From NCBI GenBank assembly GCA_020283715.1, contig JAIQCW010000215.1:1-25259 (forward strand): a DNA stretch of 25,259 nucleotides. The letters run 5' to 3'. The position numbers and the translations under genes were made by a program. The stretch is from Cytauxzoon felis (Eukaryota; Apicomplexa; Aconoidasida; Piroplasmida; Theileriidae). The notes under the pieces were generated by a model, which was not told where the DNA came from, searched no databases, and saw nothing but the letters and a program-made list of their open reading frames with translations. Below, piece after piece: positions 1 through 10,017 of the stretch (within the stretch, counting starts at the first letter, position 1; every line of letters starts with the position of its first letter).

Positions 1-64
1 AATCTTCATTCCACAATCTTCACGAGTTTCCCCAGAATTAGAGGATTTCCTTCAAATTTTGGAG
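1..64 (+). pseudogene. Exon-like fragment, second copy of the CDC5-intron filler
   Basis: Read from base 2 this stretch is open and gives IPQSSRVSPELEDFLQILE, ending at a GAG followed by a donor-like gtaaaatg. A close relative lies on the minus strand at 18964-19157, encoding IIQSSVVSPEIQDFLQTSE and ending at the same GAG/gtaaaa point. Similarity continues through the non-coding bases (gaagtagtgtaat) into the adjacent right-arm repeat. It is therefore part of a duplicated unit and may be filler of an element whose left arm lies outside the window. The alternative is a true upstream exon of the CHY gene, with the repeat in the intron; a phase-0 junction to base 284 or 287 would be possible. 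The fragment was not recognised as a known family. Confidence 0.5.
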
Positions 65-93
65 GTAAAATGAAGTAGTGTAATAGTAATACA

Positions 94-205
94 GGACCTC
101 AAGTGGAGACCTCAAATGGAACCCGTAGCTGATCTCAGGGAAGCGGAGGGGGAAGTAAATAGAAGAGGCGCCACGGCGAGTGGAAAGACTTCAAGTGAAT
201 GGAAC
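94..205 (+). repeat. Dispersed element block R1 (right arm)
   Basis: This block has two copies of the acctcaagtgga-type 12-mer, then the right-arm core gatctcagggaagcggaggg, gaagtaaatagaag, and a ccacggcgagtgga terminus. The encoded reading has the usual ADLREAEGEVNRR. It lies between the exon-like fragment at 1-64 and the CHY exons, so it is intronic or upstream of that gene. No left arm is visible; it may lie beyond the window edge. Confidence 0.8.
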
Positions 206-244
206 AGGGGTTTAAATTTCTCTGATTATGTAATACGGAGCTAA

Positions 245-768
245 ATGTGTACATTGATATTCACTTTTAGTGAAATTGTGAAGAAGGCTATACGTCATGA
301 GGTTAAGAGAACACCGACATCTGGTACATCTAAAGGTATAAAAACTGGTACACCATTACCACTTAATGGAGCATGTAAACACTATAAAAAATCATTTCGC
401 TGGTTTAGATTCCCATGCTGTAATAGGGTACGTTTGATATGTAGACGTTATGTCTTCATTTAACATTAGTTATTCCCATGTGATATATGTCATGATGATG
501 TATCTAATCACAAGTGTGGCCATGCTAATATTATCGTATGTGGTCATTGCTCTACACAACAACCGGCATCTAATAAGTTATGTAAATTCTGTGCAAAAGA
601 TTATAATGCTTCTACATCAGCTCATTGGGAGGTGAGTTAAATATGTTTTAGAGTATGTAAATGATAAATTAATAGGGTGGTAAAGGTTGTAGAGATGCGA
701 CTAAATTGAGTCGCAAAGATTCCAAAAAGTATAAATTATTGAGCAGACAGACAAACATTAAAAAATAA
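245..768 (+). CDS. CHY zinc-finger protein (5' end unresolved)
   Basis: Three exon pieces join in frame: up to 427, 470-631 and 676-768, with introns of 42 and 44 nt (gtacgt...attag, gtgagt...aatag). The spliced protein contains the CHY-type zinc-binding module: ACKHY, then SFRWFRFPCC, FPCDICHDD, a His/Cys pair (HKCGHA), VCGHCSTQQ and CKFCAKDY. It ends in HWEGGKGCRDATKLSRKDSKK and a lysine-rich tail before TAA. In known CHY (Hot13-like) families this module binds several zinc ions; roles include redox or ubiquitin-linked functions, but the role here is unknown. The start is uncertain. An ATG occurs at 245, but coding-like sequence is clear only from about 271 (SEIVKKAIRH), just after an acceptor-like ttttag. 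An upstream exon, with repeat block R1 in the intron, is likely. Splice phases do not let me join it confidently to 1-64. Confidence 0.75.
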
Positions 769-1446
769 TTTAATATTAAAGTTATTGATTATATATATTA
801 ATTTATTATATGACTGAATGATGAAGTAAATGTTGGTATTATGATGTAGCCTATTGTATGTTATACCCACCATTATGTGATTAAGGTGGAATGAGATAAT
901 GAAATATATATAATATTTATTACAAAAGGCAGTAAAATAATATGTTGTTTAATTTATTTATTAGCATAAGGTTATTTAAATTAAGGGAAATATATATTAT
1001 TTTGAGATAGTATAGACTCGGGATACACAGTTTGTATAAGAGTTTAATTTGTTCTCTGAAAGGTGAATATTAAACTAAGTTTTTGTTTCAAATGAATTAG
1101 TAATGTTATTAGATCAGGTATTAATAACGATTGATCGCATGTTTTTAATGTATGATAGTTGTAATTAACCATATATAAGTAATTTGTAGCTTGTAGTAAT
1201 GGTATATTTCAAATTTAATATTTTTTCTTCTTTAAAGTGATTTTAGAATTAATTGATGTGGATAAACTTTTGTTTGTATTATTTTAGAAGGTATCGTTGA
1301 AGTCGATAATATAGTGGAATTGTAAGACATCTTTTGATGTAGAAAGATTGTCGACGTCGTATAATATTATAGGTAATTTTGACTTCGTAAAATAGTAAAG
1401 GTATTGTTGGCATCATTTGATGTGAGATCCTGTCGGTGCTATCGAT
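769..1446. other. AT-rich intergenic region upstream of NOT1
   Basis: About 680 bases of very AT-rich sequence separate the CHY stop from the NOT1 start. No element arms, RNA gene or convincing open frame was seen. It should hold the CHY 3' end and the NOT1 promoter and leader. An antisense open stretch around 1279-1497 has no protein-like character. Confidence 0.6.
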
Positions 1447-4400
1447 ATGGATATGCCCGAGGGACTGGATAACCCATCGATGGGTATGATAGATCATGAA
1501 TTACAGGATCAATCTACGGATGAGGATGTGGTTAATAAATATTTTTATAAATTGTATATGTCTCAGATTAGTACTGACCAGATGATAGAGGTAATGCATA
1601 ATTTGGGTAATTCACCTAAAGGTTCACGTAATAGGAATATATATAATACAATGTTGAAGATATTATTTAATGAGTGTAGATTTTTTCCTAAATATCCTGT
1701 ACAGCAGCTTGCAATAACGGCTGAATTATTTGGTAAGATGATAAAGAATGGTTTATTATTATCAAATGCTCCATTATTATTGCTTGCATCTAGATGTATA
1801 TTAGAGGCTCTTAAGCGCGGTAAAATGTCTAAAATGTTTCAATTTGGTACGATAGCATTATCTCAATTTGAGAATTCGATAGCATCATATCCATGGTTTT
1901 CTAATGCTTTATTGAGCATACCTGATGTTAAAGAGACATTTCCACAATTGTATAAGACTTGTGAGAAGTTGCAGAGTATAATGGGTGAAGGTATGAAGAA
2001 TAATGCATATGTTGATCAGTCTAGGGGTATAGTTATAGGTATAAATGAGGCTATGATGGGTGATGTTAATAATAATGGAAATGGAAATGTGAATGTGAAT
2101 ATAGGTGGTACAGCTGTATCTACATCATCAACTTCTGGTAATACACATCATCAACCTACTTCAGGTGATGAGATACAAAATGTGGGTGAATGGGAATATT
2201 TAATGTCGAATGTTGGTACAGAATTGACTATTGTATTACCGAATGATAATATTGTGAATCAGATATATGCTATATTTAATAATATGTGTATGGATACTGT
2301 AGTTCAGCGTGCTAATGAGATAAGATCTTTATTATCACCTGATAATTATTCATGGTTGATATTATATATTGTACGTACTAGGGCATGTAAAGAGAATAAT
2401 TTACACGAGACATTTGCTGCATTTATAGAGAATTTACATTATCCAAAGATATTTGATATGACTATACAGATTACACATTTATGTATATCTGCATCATTAA
2501 AGGGTGTAAATGAATATAAAGAGGTTATATCTTATCGTACTTTACTTAAAAATTTGGGTAGTTGGTTAGGTAGAATTACATTAGCTAGAAATGTTCCTAT
2601 TATATTAAGGCAATTAGATATTAAAGGTTTATTATTTAATGGTTATGAGAATGGTACATTAATTGCAGTATTACCATTTGTATGTAGGGCTATGGAGGGT
2701 ATTAAACATTCCAAAATATTTAAACCCCCTAATCCATGGACTACTGCTATATTATCATTTTTAGCTGAGATTCATAAATTAGAATTTTTAAAGACTAATT
2801 TAGTATTTGAAATTGAAGTATTATTTAAACATTTATCATTAGATATATTACAATTTGAAAATAAAACTAATTTATTAAGTACTAAATGTAGGGCTAAAAT
2901 TACCCCAGATTTTGATACAGATAATCTTATTAATCCTGATGAAGGTATACGTACTAATCCTACTGAGATTAGTAAAGAAAGGCTTAATCATTTATTATCT
3001 AAAGTTATGAAAGATGGTATTACTTCAACTACTACTAATATTTCTACATTACATTCTAATAATTTAACCCCACAACCCACTACATCTGTACAATTATCTT
3101 CATCATCATCTATACCAGTTAATAAGCCGGATATATCGCGTGTATCATTTAATATGAATAATGCGGAGAGATTATTACAAACATTGCATACATCTGTAGT
3201 GATATCACCATCTATTGCATTATTTGAGATACAGCCACAATTAAGAGGTTTGGTACCATTAGCAATAGAGCGCGCGATAAGAAATATATTACCAATTGTG
3301 ATTGATCATTCATTATCATTAGCGCGGATAACGACGCGCGAGTTAATTTTAAAGGATTTTTATTGTGAAGAGGATGAAAATATAATAAGAGGTATAACAA
3401 AGATGGTTTTTGAAAATTTCGCGTCATTATTAGTATTAGCTAGTTGTAAAGAGCCATTACGTATAGCATTTCATGATAGTTTACGTGCTGCATTACAGAC
3501 ACATAGGACTCAAGATTGTAATGATCAGGTACTTATAGAACAATTAGTACAGATTACAAGTCAGGATAATATGGCATTATCAGTAAATGTTATTGAAAAA
3601 ATTGTACTTGATCATGCCCAAAATGAATCTGAAAATTTAGCAATAGAAATTTATAAATTAATTAAATCTAGAGGTGGTTATAATAATATTACTATAGCTT
3701 TACCCCCACTTTTACAACATTGGAATCATAGAAATATACAAAGAGATGGTCATGGGGCTAATGTTTATAAAAATATATTTATACAATCTAAAATTATTAA
3801 TAATGATAGAGATGATCGTATTAAATCACAATCATCTAAACCAATATATGATAATGTACTCTCATTATGTGAAGAATGTTTATCAGATCTACGTGAACCA
3901 TTAAGAAATATTGCATTATTTCCCCCCATTTTATATTCAACTGGCCCTGTTGAATTAGATGTGGAACCCCATATTTTCAGTACACATTCATTGCATGTAT
4001 TATATAGTTTGCCATCGAATCATGAGTTATTTTCATGTATATCTCAATGTATATCGGTGATAGAGGTATGTTCGAATAGGGAGAATGTGAGTGTGGCTAT
4101 ATCGCGTTGTTTAATGATGTTTTTATGTGAGGGGTTGGGTAATCGTGCTGGATTAAATGTTGAGGTATTATTATGTATATTGAATGGTTTATATAAATTG
4201 AATCCATTAGTTAAGCAGACATTATCGACGATGTTATTTTCATTACCATTAGAGCAGAATAATAATTTATTTAATATAGTGGTGGTGACGGGTTTATTAA
4301 GATATGAGTTATTAGATTGGGCAGATTTAACACAATATTTAATAATATCAATGGATAGGGGTAAAAATATATATGCTGTAGAGATGGCTATAGTAGTAAC

Positions 4401-6378
4401 AGCTATATCATTAATTGATCAACGTAGTGCCCCACCAGAATGTGGTGCAGCATTGATACGTGAGATAGCGAGTATATCATGTGGTTCAGAGCCATGTAAA
4501 ACATATCCGGATGTATTATTAAAGGATGCATGGGCAAAATTATTAAAGGATTATGTAGAGATACAGCATCAACCACGCCCAACAATTATAAGTTTAATAC
4601 CTATATTGAAGAAGAATTTATCAGAAAAAATGTCAATTAATGGTTTTAAGTTACGTGGTAATGGTGGTTTAGGATATGGTGGTGTAAGACGTGTACCATT
4701 ACCATATTCATTATCTGAATCACATAAATCTGTAGTATCATTATTATTTAATAAATGGATTGAAACATCAACCCCATATGAAGGTGAAGCCCTATTATTT
4801 GCATGGAGGCAATTTTTTCAAAGATTTAATTTACAGAATCTATTTAAAATGGAGGGTGGTACTGATAGTTTTTTTTCTGCATGTATACATACTGTTATTG
4901 ATGTATCAGAATCTGATGATAATAATAGAAATGAATTATTATCTAATCATGGTTATGTATTAGCTAAAATGGTTGATGTAATGTTAAGATTAGTAAGTGG
5001 GGGTGATTTACCCCCATCAAGTGCACTACAAAAATTATTATCTGCTATATCATCAATTATAGTTCATGAAGATTATCATTATGGTTGTTATAAAATATGG
5101 ATTGTATTTTTAAATTATTTTGATAAAATTGATGATAATGGTTTATGTAAATTAACATTTCTTAATGGGCTTGAATATATAAACCCCACAAGAGCTCCTA
5201 GTTTTGCATTTTTTTGGTTTAAAATTTTATCACATAAAACTATATTAAATTCATTATTAAATAATAAATGTTGGGTAAAATGTGCTAAAGTTTATACATT
5301 GGCTAGTAATTTTTTTAATATTGTAAACCCCATTTCCAATATTTCATCAACACCACAATATATACAATTGAAGGAAATTTATAAAAAGCTAGTCTCAAAT
5401 ATATGCCTAATCGCACCAGAATTTGTATCACATCATCATCTATGCTTTAGCGGATCTAGAGCCATCGAACGACTCGTATCCTCATGCCATGCACATAAAT
5501 CCAAACATTATTCTAACCTAGTTTTCAATACCAAATTCAATATCGAATCCATACCCGAAATGAAAAATATACCAAAATTAAATAATGGGGTTTTTAACCC
5601 CATTATTAAAAATGGGGTTAAAGTACTAATTGAGAAGGTTTTGAAGGATACTACCATGAATATCGATGCTAATCATAACAATATACCCCTATCGAATATT
5701 CAACCACCATCATCCAATATCAATACCCACTCCATCAATACACTTTTGCCAATGATGGAAAATATAATTCCACCTCCACCCATACCACATCCACCCTTCA
5801 CCCCTCCTCCTAACACCAACCTCCTCACAACAACAACCACTACCCATCCCAACACCAACACCACTCTCCATCAACCTACCAACACCCCTCCTTCTCCAAC
5901 CCTCACAAAGATAAGCGAGATTATAGAAAATGAATTAAATGAATACCCCAGTGATGGCATAGCTACCTTAAACGCACTCGTACTCTACATCGGAGTATAT
6001 AAAGCCGAACATGGAATTAATCGATTACCACTCTACTCGTGGTTCATGAAAACACTCTCAACAAAAGCAAAATACCACCTAATATGCTCACTGTCAAGAC
6101 AACTAAGATACCCAAACGCACATACACACTTCTATGCATGCCTTATACTCTGGCTCTTTGATGAAACCAAAAATAATAAAGATAAACTCATCATACTACG
6201 AGTACTACTTGAATGGTTCATCGCACCCGGACCTTGTCCGTGGGGTATCACACTAGTCGTTGTCGAAATTTTCAGAAACCCAAGATTTACACACACATTT
6301 AATACACTCGGCTCATCACCCAAAGTCAATGCACTCCTCGAATCCATCAATAACCTACTCACAAATACCATCAGTTAA
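1447..6378 (+). CDS. NOT1: CCR4-NOT complex scaffold subunit 1 (NOT1)
   Basis: A single 1643-residue open frame. NOT1 is the cytoplasmic scaffold that holds the CAF1/CCR4 deadenylases and the NOT module for mRNA shortening and repression. Three conserved regions are visible. A MIF4G-like CAF1-binding domain spans about residues 265-490 (GSWLGRITLARN, KIFKPPNPWTTAILSFLAE, FEIEVLFKHLSLDI). The CAF40-binding DUF3819 region spans about 595-685 (LVPLAIERAIRN, CKEPLRIAFHDSL). The C-terminal NOT1 domain spans about 1090-1640 and ends with RYPNAHTHFYACLILWLFDE and PWGITLVVVEIFRNPRF. At 1643 residues it is shorter than the yeast and human proteins (about 2100-2400), mostly by a reduced N-terminal part. 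Low-complexity inserts include an N/G-rich stretch near 200-220 and a Pro/Thr/Asn-rich linker near 1440-1490. Base composition of the coding strand shifts from G/T-rich to C/A-rich near base 5380. Confidence 0.95.
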   Translation: MDMPEGLDNPSMGMIDHELQDQSTDEDVVNKYFYKLYMSQISTDQMIEVMHNLGNSPKGSRNRNIYNTMLKILFNECRFFPKYPVQQLAITAELFGKMIKNGLLLSNAPLLLLASRCILEALKRGKMSKMFQFGTIALSQFENSIASYPWFSNALLSIPDVKETFPQLYKTCEKLQSIMGEGMKNNAYVDQSRGIVIGINEAMMGDVNNNGNGNVNVNIGGTAVSTSSTSGNTHHQPTSGDEIQNVGEWEYLMSNVGTELTIVLPNDNIVNQIYAIFNNMCMDTVVQRANEIRSLLSPDNYSWLILYIVRTRACKENNLHETFAAFIENLHYPKIFDMTIQITHLCISASLKGVNEYKEVISYRTLLKNLGSWLGRITLARNVPIILRQLDIKGLLFNGYENGTLIAVLPFVCRAMEGIKHSKIFKPPNPWTTAILSFLAEIHKLEFLKTNLVFEIEVLFKHLSLDILQFENKTNLLSTKCRAKITPDFDTDNLINPDEGIRTNPTEISKERLNHLLSKVMKDGITSTTTNISTLHSNNLTPQPTTSVQLSSSSSIPVNKPDISRVSFNMNNAERLLQTLHTSVVISPSIALFEIQPQLRGLVPLAIERAIRNILPIVIDHSLSLARITTRELILKDFYCEEDENIIRGITKMVFENFASLLVLASCKEPLRIAFHDSLRAALQTHRTQDCNDQVLIEQLVQITSQDNMALSVNVIEKIVLDHAQNESENLAIEIYKLIKSRGGYNNITIALPPLLQHWNHRNIQRDGHGANVYKNIFIQSKIINNDRDDRIKSQSSKPIYDNVLSLCEECLSDLREPLRNIALFPPILYSTGPVELDVEPHIFSTHSLHVLYSLPSNHELFSCISQCISVIEVCSNRENVSVAISRCLMMFLCEGLGNRAGLNVEVLLCILNGLYKLNPLVKQTLSTMLFSLPLEQNNNLFNIVVVTGLLRYELLDWADLTQYLIISMDRGKNIYAVEMAIVVTAISLIDQRSAPPECGAALIREIASISCGSEPCKTYPDVLLKDAWAKLLKDYVEIQHQPRPTIISLIPILKKNLSEKMSINGFKLRGNGGLGYGGVRRVPLPYSLSESHKSVVSLLFNKWIETSTPYEGEALLFAWRQFFQRFNLQNLFKMEGGTDSFFSACIHTVIDVSESDDNNRNELLSNHGYVLAKMVDVMLRLVSGGDLPPSSALQKLLSAISSIIVHEDYHYGCYKIWIVFLNYFDKIDDNGLCKLTFLNGLEYINPTRAPSFAFFWFKILSHKTILNSLLNNKCWVKCAKVYTLASNFFNIVNPISNISSTPQYIQLKEIYKKLVSNICLIAPEFVSHHHLCFSGSRAIERLVSSCHAHKSKHYSNLVFNTKFNIESIPEMKNIPKLNNGVFNPIIKNGVKVLIEKVLKDTTMNIDANHNNIPLSNIQPPSSNINTHSINTLLPMMENIIPPPPIPHPPFTPPPNTNLLTTTTTTHPNTNTTLHQPTNTPPSPTLTKISEIIENELNEYPSDGIATLNALVLYIGVYKAEHGINRLPLYSWFMKTLSTKAKYHLICSLSRQLRYPNAHTHFYACLILWLFDETKNNKDKLIILRVLLEWFIAPGPCPWGITLVVVEIFRNPRFTHTFNTLGSSPKVNALLESINNLLTNTIS
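5581..5607. repeat. Perfect 12-bp inverted repeat inside NOT1
   Basis: The bases aataatggggtt (5581-5592), a 3-base T loop, and aaccccattatt (5596-5607) form a perfect 12-bp stem. It lies in coding sequence (NNGVFNPII) in a weakly conserved part of NOT1, close to the point where strand composition changes. A further aatggggtt follows at about 5611. It may simply reflect low-complexity codon choice. Confidence 0.7.
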
Positions 6379-6405
6379 TCATTAACAATCAAACATGAAG
6401 TCCAA

Positions 6406-6712
6406 TCCACTTGAAGTTACATCAACCACCGTTGGTCTTGCAGACAGCCCTTCTATTTACTTCCCCTCGGATTCCCGTAGATCATCCTCGGTATGTTGAG
6501 GATCGTGGCGGATGTGAAGTTGTGGATGGAAGTAGAGTTAAGGATGTAACCTCAAGTGGACTACCCGCAGCTGATCTCAGGGAAGCGGAGGGGGAAGTAA
6601 ATAGATGAAGCCTCCACGGCTAGTGGAAGGAGAGGCGGATTGGACCTCAAGTGGAGGAGCTGTCTGCAAGACGATCTCAGGTGGAACGGCGAGTTGAAGA
6701 CCTACGGTGGAG
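6406..6712. repeat. Dispersed element block R2 (inverted arms)
   Basis: This block lies between the converging ends of NOT1 and the transporter gene. The left part runs antisense (ccacttgaagttac, cttgcagacagc, cttctatttacttcccc, cgtagatc). After a short spacer with gaggatcgtggcgg, the right arm runs sense (TSSGLPAADLREAEGEVNR when translated). It ends with ccacggctagtgga, gtctgcaagac and a degenerate acctacggtgga. The two halves are inverted copies, as in other blocks. No host protein is suspected here. Confidence 0.85.
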
Positions 6713-6890
6713 TGTAAGATAAAGGTAGATTTAATGACGTGTAGTATAATATACTGTATAATGAATGATATAATGTATAATATATTATCATGTGTATATT
6801 TATTAAATTAAATATGTCTAATGACAATTGACTGCGTTTAAGATCTTATATTACATTGAGTTGATGAGATTATAAATACAATTCGTGTGT

Positions 6891-8354
6891 TTATTCATAC
6901 AACATGAGTAGTTTTCTCATATCTCTTGTGAATATTTCTCTAAATGTTTTTTTAGCTTCCTTTACACCACTGCCAAACCAAAATTTGAATCCCCTATATC
7001 TAGTATAACCTTTAGTTGGCCAATGATCCCTATCGGATCTCCTATAAGTCTTTAAGTATCCATCTGAGATGAACATTCCAATCACTAGTGTAATGAAGGC
7101 TAGTAATAAACTTAATGCTGTCAGAGTACCATTACTATTACAGCCTTGATTTCCCACACCACCCATTCCTATTCCTAACATAACTTCATTACTAAGTTGA
7201 AGTGTTACAGACAAGAGGTATATCCTAAATTTGGTCCTGTAGAAATAGCGAGAGATTCTACAGTACGGGTAGTGGAGCATGATTAGACATATTACAGCAG
7301 CTGAAAGTAGTGGTAACATTGAGAACCATGCCATATGGTAATATACCAAACAACATTTCCATTTATTTTCTGGCGCATATTTACCATTGTCACCTAGCCC
7401 ATACTTTAACACAGTGAAAACACATGATGGTATACATGTTGTAAATGTCACCAATAGTGATACTTTATAACCATCAATAAGACCAAGGAATTGATACGGA
7501 GCAATTGATGGGTTGAATGAATAAGCTATAGGATTACTAATTGGGAACATTAATAAAGCTGATATTGCTTGAGGTTCCTTGATAAGTTCGCCGATATTAC
7601 CATCACCGCTGCTACTGCTATCACTGTTACAGCAACAACAATTGCAAGTACAACTTCCATTACAGGTACCACCATTAGAACAAGAGCAATTAGTACATTT
7701 TATGCAACAACAACAACATTTTTTAACAGTTTGCCCTGTACTTCCACTCCCGTCCTTGTATCCGACTGTCCAGCTTATTGCTGCGGAGAGTGAGATAATT
7801 ATTAGCATAATAAAGAACCAAATGAACATCCGATGGCCTAAATCCTCTAATCCAAAATAAGATCCGATATAATAAAATCCCATTTGATAAATTACAACTG
7901 CAATCCCGGAAAGTGTGCGACCAAGGATGACAAGAAGTCCATCATTTGATGAAACTTTTGCCATACTTATATAATTAATTCCTAACACAAATCCAAACAT
8001 ATTGATCATCCAGTAATAGTGAGTAAGTCTGCCGAAATCACCTCCAGAAACATAACTAACGAATACTATAACGACAGTAATAAAGAATGTCCATATATTG
8101 GCGATTGAAAGGATGTTTGATTGTTCACTCAGTGCTACAACAGCTGCACATGTTATCATCATGCCAACTACGCATGATATTTCCATAGAACTGAAGAATT
8201 TGTTGATGAATAATGGTATCTTATCCGGTGGTAGATGGAATCTTTCAACAGCAAATGAAGAGAAATTAACCACTGTATATAGAGGAAATGGAACTATAAA
8301 TCCTCCTAAGAAGGCAGCTGCCTTCTTTATACCGTCACTTCCACCAGATCCCAT
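6891..8354 (-). CDS. Multi-pass membrane protein, ENT-like transporter
   Basis: A single-exon 487-residue protein starting MGSGGSDGIKKAAAFLGGF. About 11 hydrophobic segments are visible: six before residue 200, a long hydrophilic loop at about 205-255, then five more. Eleven spans with a large loop between spans 6 and 7 is the layout of equilibrative nucleoside transporters (ENT/SLC29), which parasites use for purine uptake. This is a topology argument; I did not recognise diagnostic ENT residues. A lineage-specific multigene membrane family (Tpr-like in Theileria) is the main alternative. The loop is exceptional: about 17 cysteines fall within residues 208-241 (KKCCCCCIKCTNCSCS, TCNGSCTCNCCCCNSD), flanked by Gly/Ser. 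The Cys-rich region is a single codon-repeat-like tract. The tail after the last span is basic. The gene converges on NOT1, and upstream lies 1.66 kb without a gene. Confidence 0.7.
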   Translation of the reverse strand: MGSGGSDGIKKAAAFLGGFIVPFPLYTVVNFSSFAVERFHLPPDKIPLFINKFFSSMEISCVVGMMITCAAVVALSEQSNILSIANIWTFFITVVIVFVSYVSGGDFGRLTHYYWMINMFGFVLGINYISMAKVSSNDGLLVILGRTLSGIAVVIYQMGFYYIGSYFGLEDLGHRMFIWFFIMLIIISLSAAISWTVGYKDGSGSTGQTVKKCCCCCIKCTNCSCSNGGTCNGSCTCNCCCCNSDSSSSGDGNIGELIKEPQAISALLMFPISNPIAYSFNPSIAPYQFLGLIDGYKVSLLVTFTTCIPSCVFTVLKYGLGDNGKYAPENKWKCCLVYYHMAWFSMLPLLSAAVICLIMLHYPYCRISRYFYRTKFRIYLLSVTLQLSNEVMLGIGMGGVGNQGCNSNGTLTALSLLLAFITLVIGMFISDGYLKTYRRSDRDHWPTKGYTRYRGFKFWFGSGVKEAKKTFREIFTRDMRKLLMLYE

Positions 8355-9575
8355 TTTATTACTATACCTCTACTTTTACAATACTACATTTAAAATTTAT
8401 AGCCATTTCCACATCATGTGACTTCAAAGCTTCGTTACTGACATTGCTAATATACATTAAATCTATAGGCTTCATATCTCGTGTATTATGAGCCTCCAAG
8501 TTCAACATTCATTCCTAGGTATCATAGGCTTCTGGCTCTACCTAGTAATATTGGGTCAATAAATTATAAAATTTATACATTATTCATTAGATGTGTTAGA
8601 ATCGAGTGATATTAATGACATGTAATGTTTATTTTTAACGTGATGAAATTGAGAGGATTCTAATGTGAATTGTAGTAGTATACTTTTCAGAGACATTTTC
8701 ATCATGATGTAGGAAATTTAATTTCTGACCATTTATCATTACAAATTGACATATAATGAAGTTTATCTATTGATGTAGTATATAAACTTTTATTATAATA
8801 AATTATGTAGTTAATCTATACCATATGTTGGAGTTTTATGGGTGTTGATGAATAATAATTACATAGTACTAACTTCCTCCCATCACCTACTTAGAGTACT
8901 TTATCATTTAATATAGTGACTAGTTGACATGATAATTGTTATACTATTATATATTAAATTTATAATAGATACTTTAATGCCATAAATATGCTTCTATCAT
9001 CAGTCATGATACATAACCCGACTATGTATTGCACTGAGATGGGAGATACCATTGGCGTAGAATATTTATAAATTAAGTATAACTATTATAATTACATCAA
9101 TATATATTGGTGCTTATATTATATCTACTACTGAAAATTTTATAATTTATTTAATATACATTAATAATAACACCATATTTGATACTATATTAATACACTG
9201 TTACACATACAACAACAACAATCGCACTCAAATCAACATCTATTCTCATGATTAGATATTATAATCCATTGTATTACATCATTTAACCGTCTATTTTCAA
9301 TTGCTGATATTTCCCCCCATAATATGTGGTAACGAATTAGGTTTGCAGTTGATGATTAACCTCTTAGTTAAATATACATTTAATATGATATCAATAAATT
9401 AAAATATAAATTATTTACATGTGAAATGAATTGAATTTATATAATAGAAGGAAATTTTTGAATTTATAATGGAAATATGAGCATTAATATGAATATCAAT
9501 ACACATTAATATTAAATGAATAATATATTAATTTCTGTTATAAAATTATTATATAAATATAAAATGAAATAAATC
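8355..9575. other. AT-rich intergenic region upstream of transporter
   Basis: About 1.2 kb with no credible coding frame on either strand. It should contain the promoter and leader of the minus-strand transporter gene. Slightly less AT-rich patches occur near 8440-8560 and 9000-9060. The first holds a short repeated aggcttc motif, and the second a 7-bp hairpin. Nothing identifies an RNA gene. Confidence 0.6.
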
Positions 9576-9812
9576 ACCGATAGCTGATCTCAGGAATGAT
9601 CCCATCCAAGATCTAATCCACCTCTTCCACTAGACATTCCACCTGATGTCCTCTCTTTGTCTTGCAGACAGCTCTTCCAATTACCTATCTCTAAAGAGTA
9701 AAGCCAATCCCAGAGATCGTGGCAGAAGTGAGAATTGGACCTCAAGTGGAACCCGAAAGTGATCTACGGGAACTTGAGGGACAACTAAATAGAGGAGCTC
9801 CATGCAATGGGA
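9576..9812. repeat. Dispersed element block R3 (left and right arms)
   Basis: A degenerate tagctgatctcagg opens the block. It is followed by tcttccactagac, tccacctgatgtcc and cttgcagacagctcttcc, then the left-arm core attacctatctctaaagagt and gagatcgtggc. After a short spacer comes the right arm: ggacctcaagtggaaccc, gatctacgggaacttgag and aactaaatagaggagctcc. The order is left arm then right arm, as in R5, R10 and R11. It lies about 200 bp upstream of the PRP40-like start codon. Confidence 0.85.
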
Positions 9813-10017
9813 AACATGTTGGAGTATAAGGGAGTGTATGGACCTCTGAGTCACTATAAACAATTGGAGAGTGATCTCAATACGCATTAGCTATTTGAAA
9901 CCATTTGAAAATTTATAGTATTTAATTTATATTAACAAATGATTTTATATTCCGTATATGTCTATTTATCTTCACTTTCTCCCTCCCCCTTTTATATCCT
10001 TCCATACAGTTTAAATA

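Noticed and set aside
450..635. Independent small membrane protein in the frame beginning at 450
   Set aside because: The other frame gives the CHY zinc-finger motif FPCDICHDD with clean splice phases on both sides.
4403..4585. Antisense open stretches inside NOT1 (also 3212-3427 and 6132-6371)
   Set aside because: They mirror NOT1 coding bias and have no independent features.
6406..6712. Repeated modules at many sites, considered as a CRISPR array
   Set aside because: Repeats are not regularly spaced, occur in both orientations and lie across an intron-rich eukaryotic region.
7569..7860. Plus-strand open frames opposite the transporter gene
   Set aside because: They are the reverse reading of the Cys/Ser codon repeats and encode only Gln/Leu or Thr/Ala/Ile runs.
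9009..9029. A 7-bp hairpin (atacata / tatgtat) with a CTGA nearby, considered as a small RNA gene
   Set aside because: The stem is short and AT-only, and box C/D-type motifs are not convincing.
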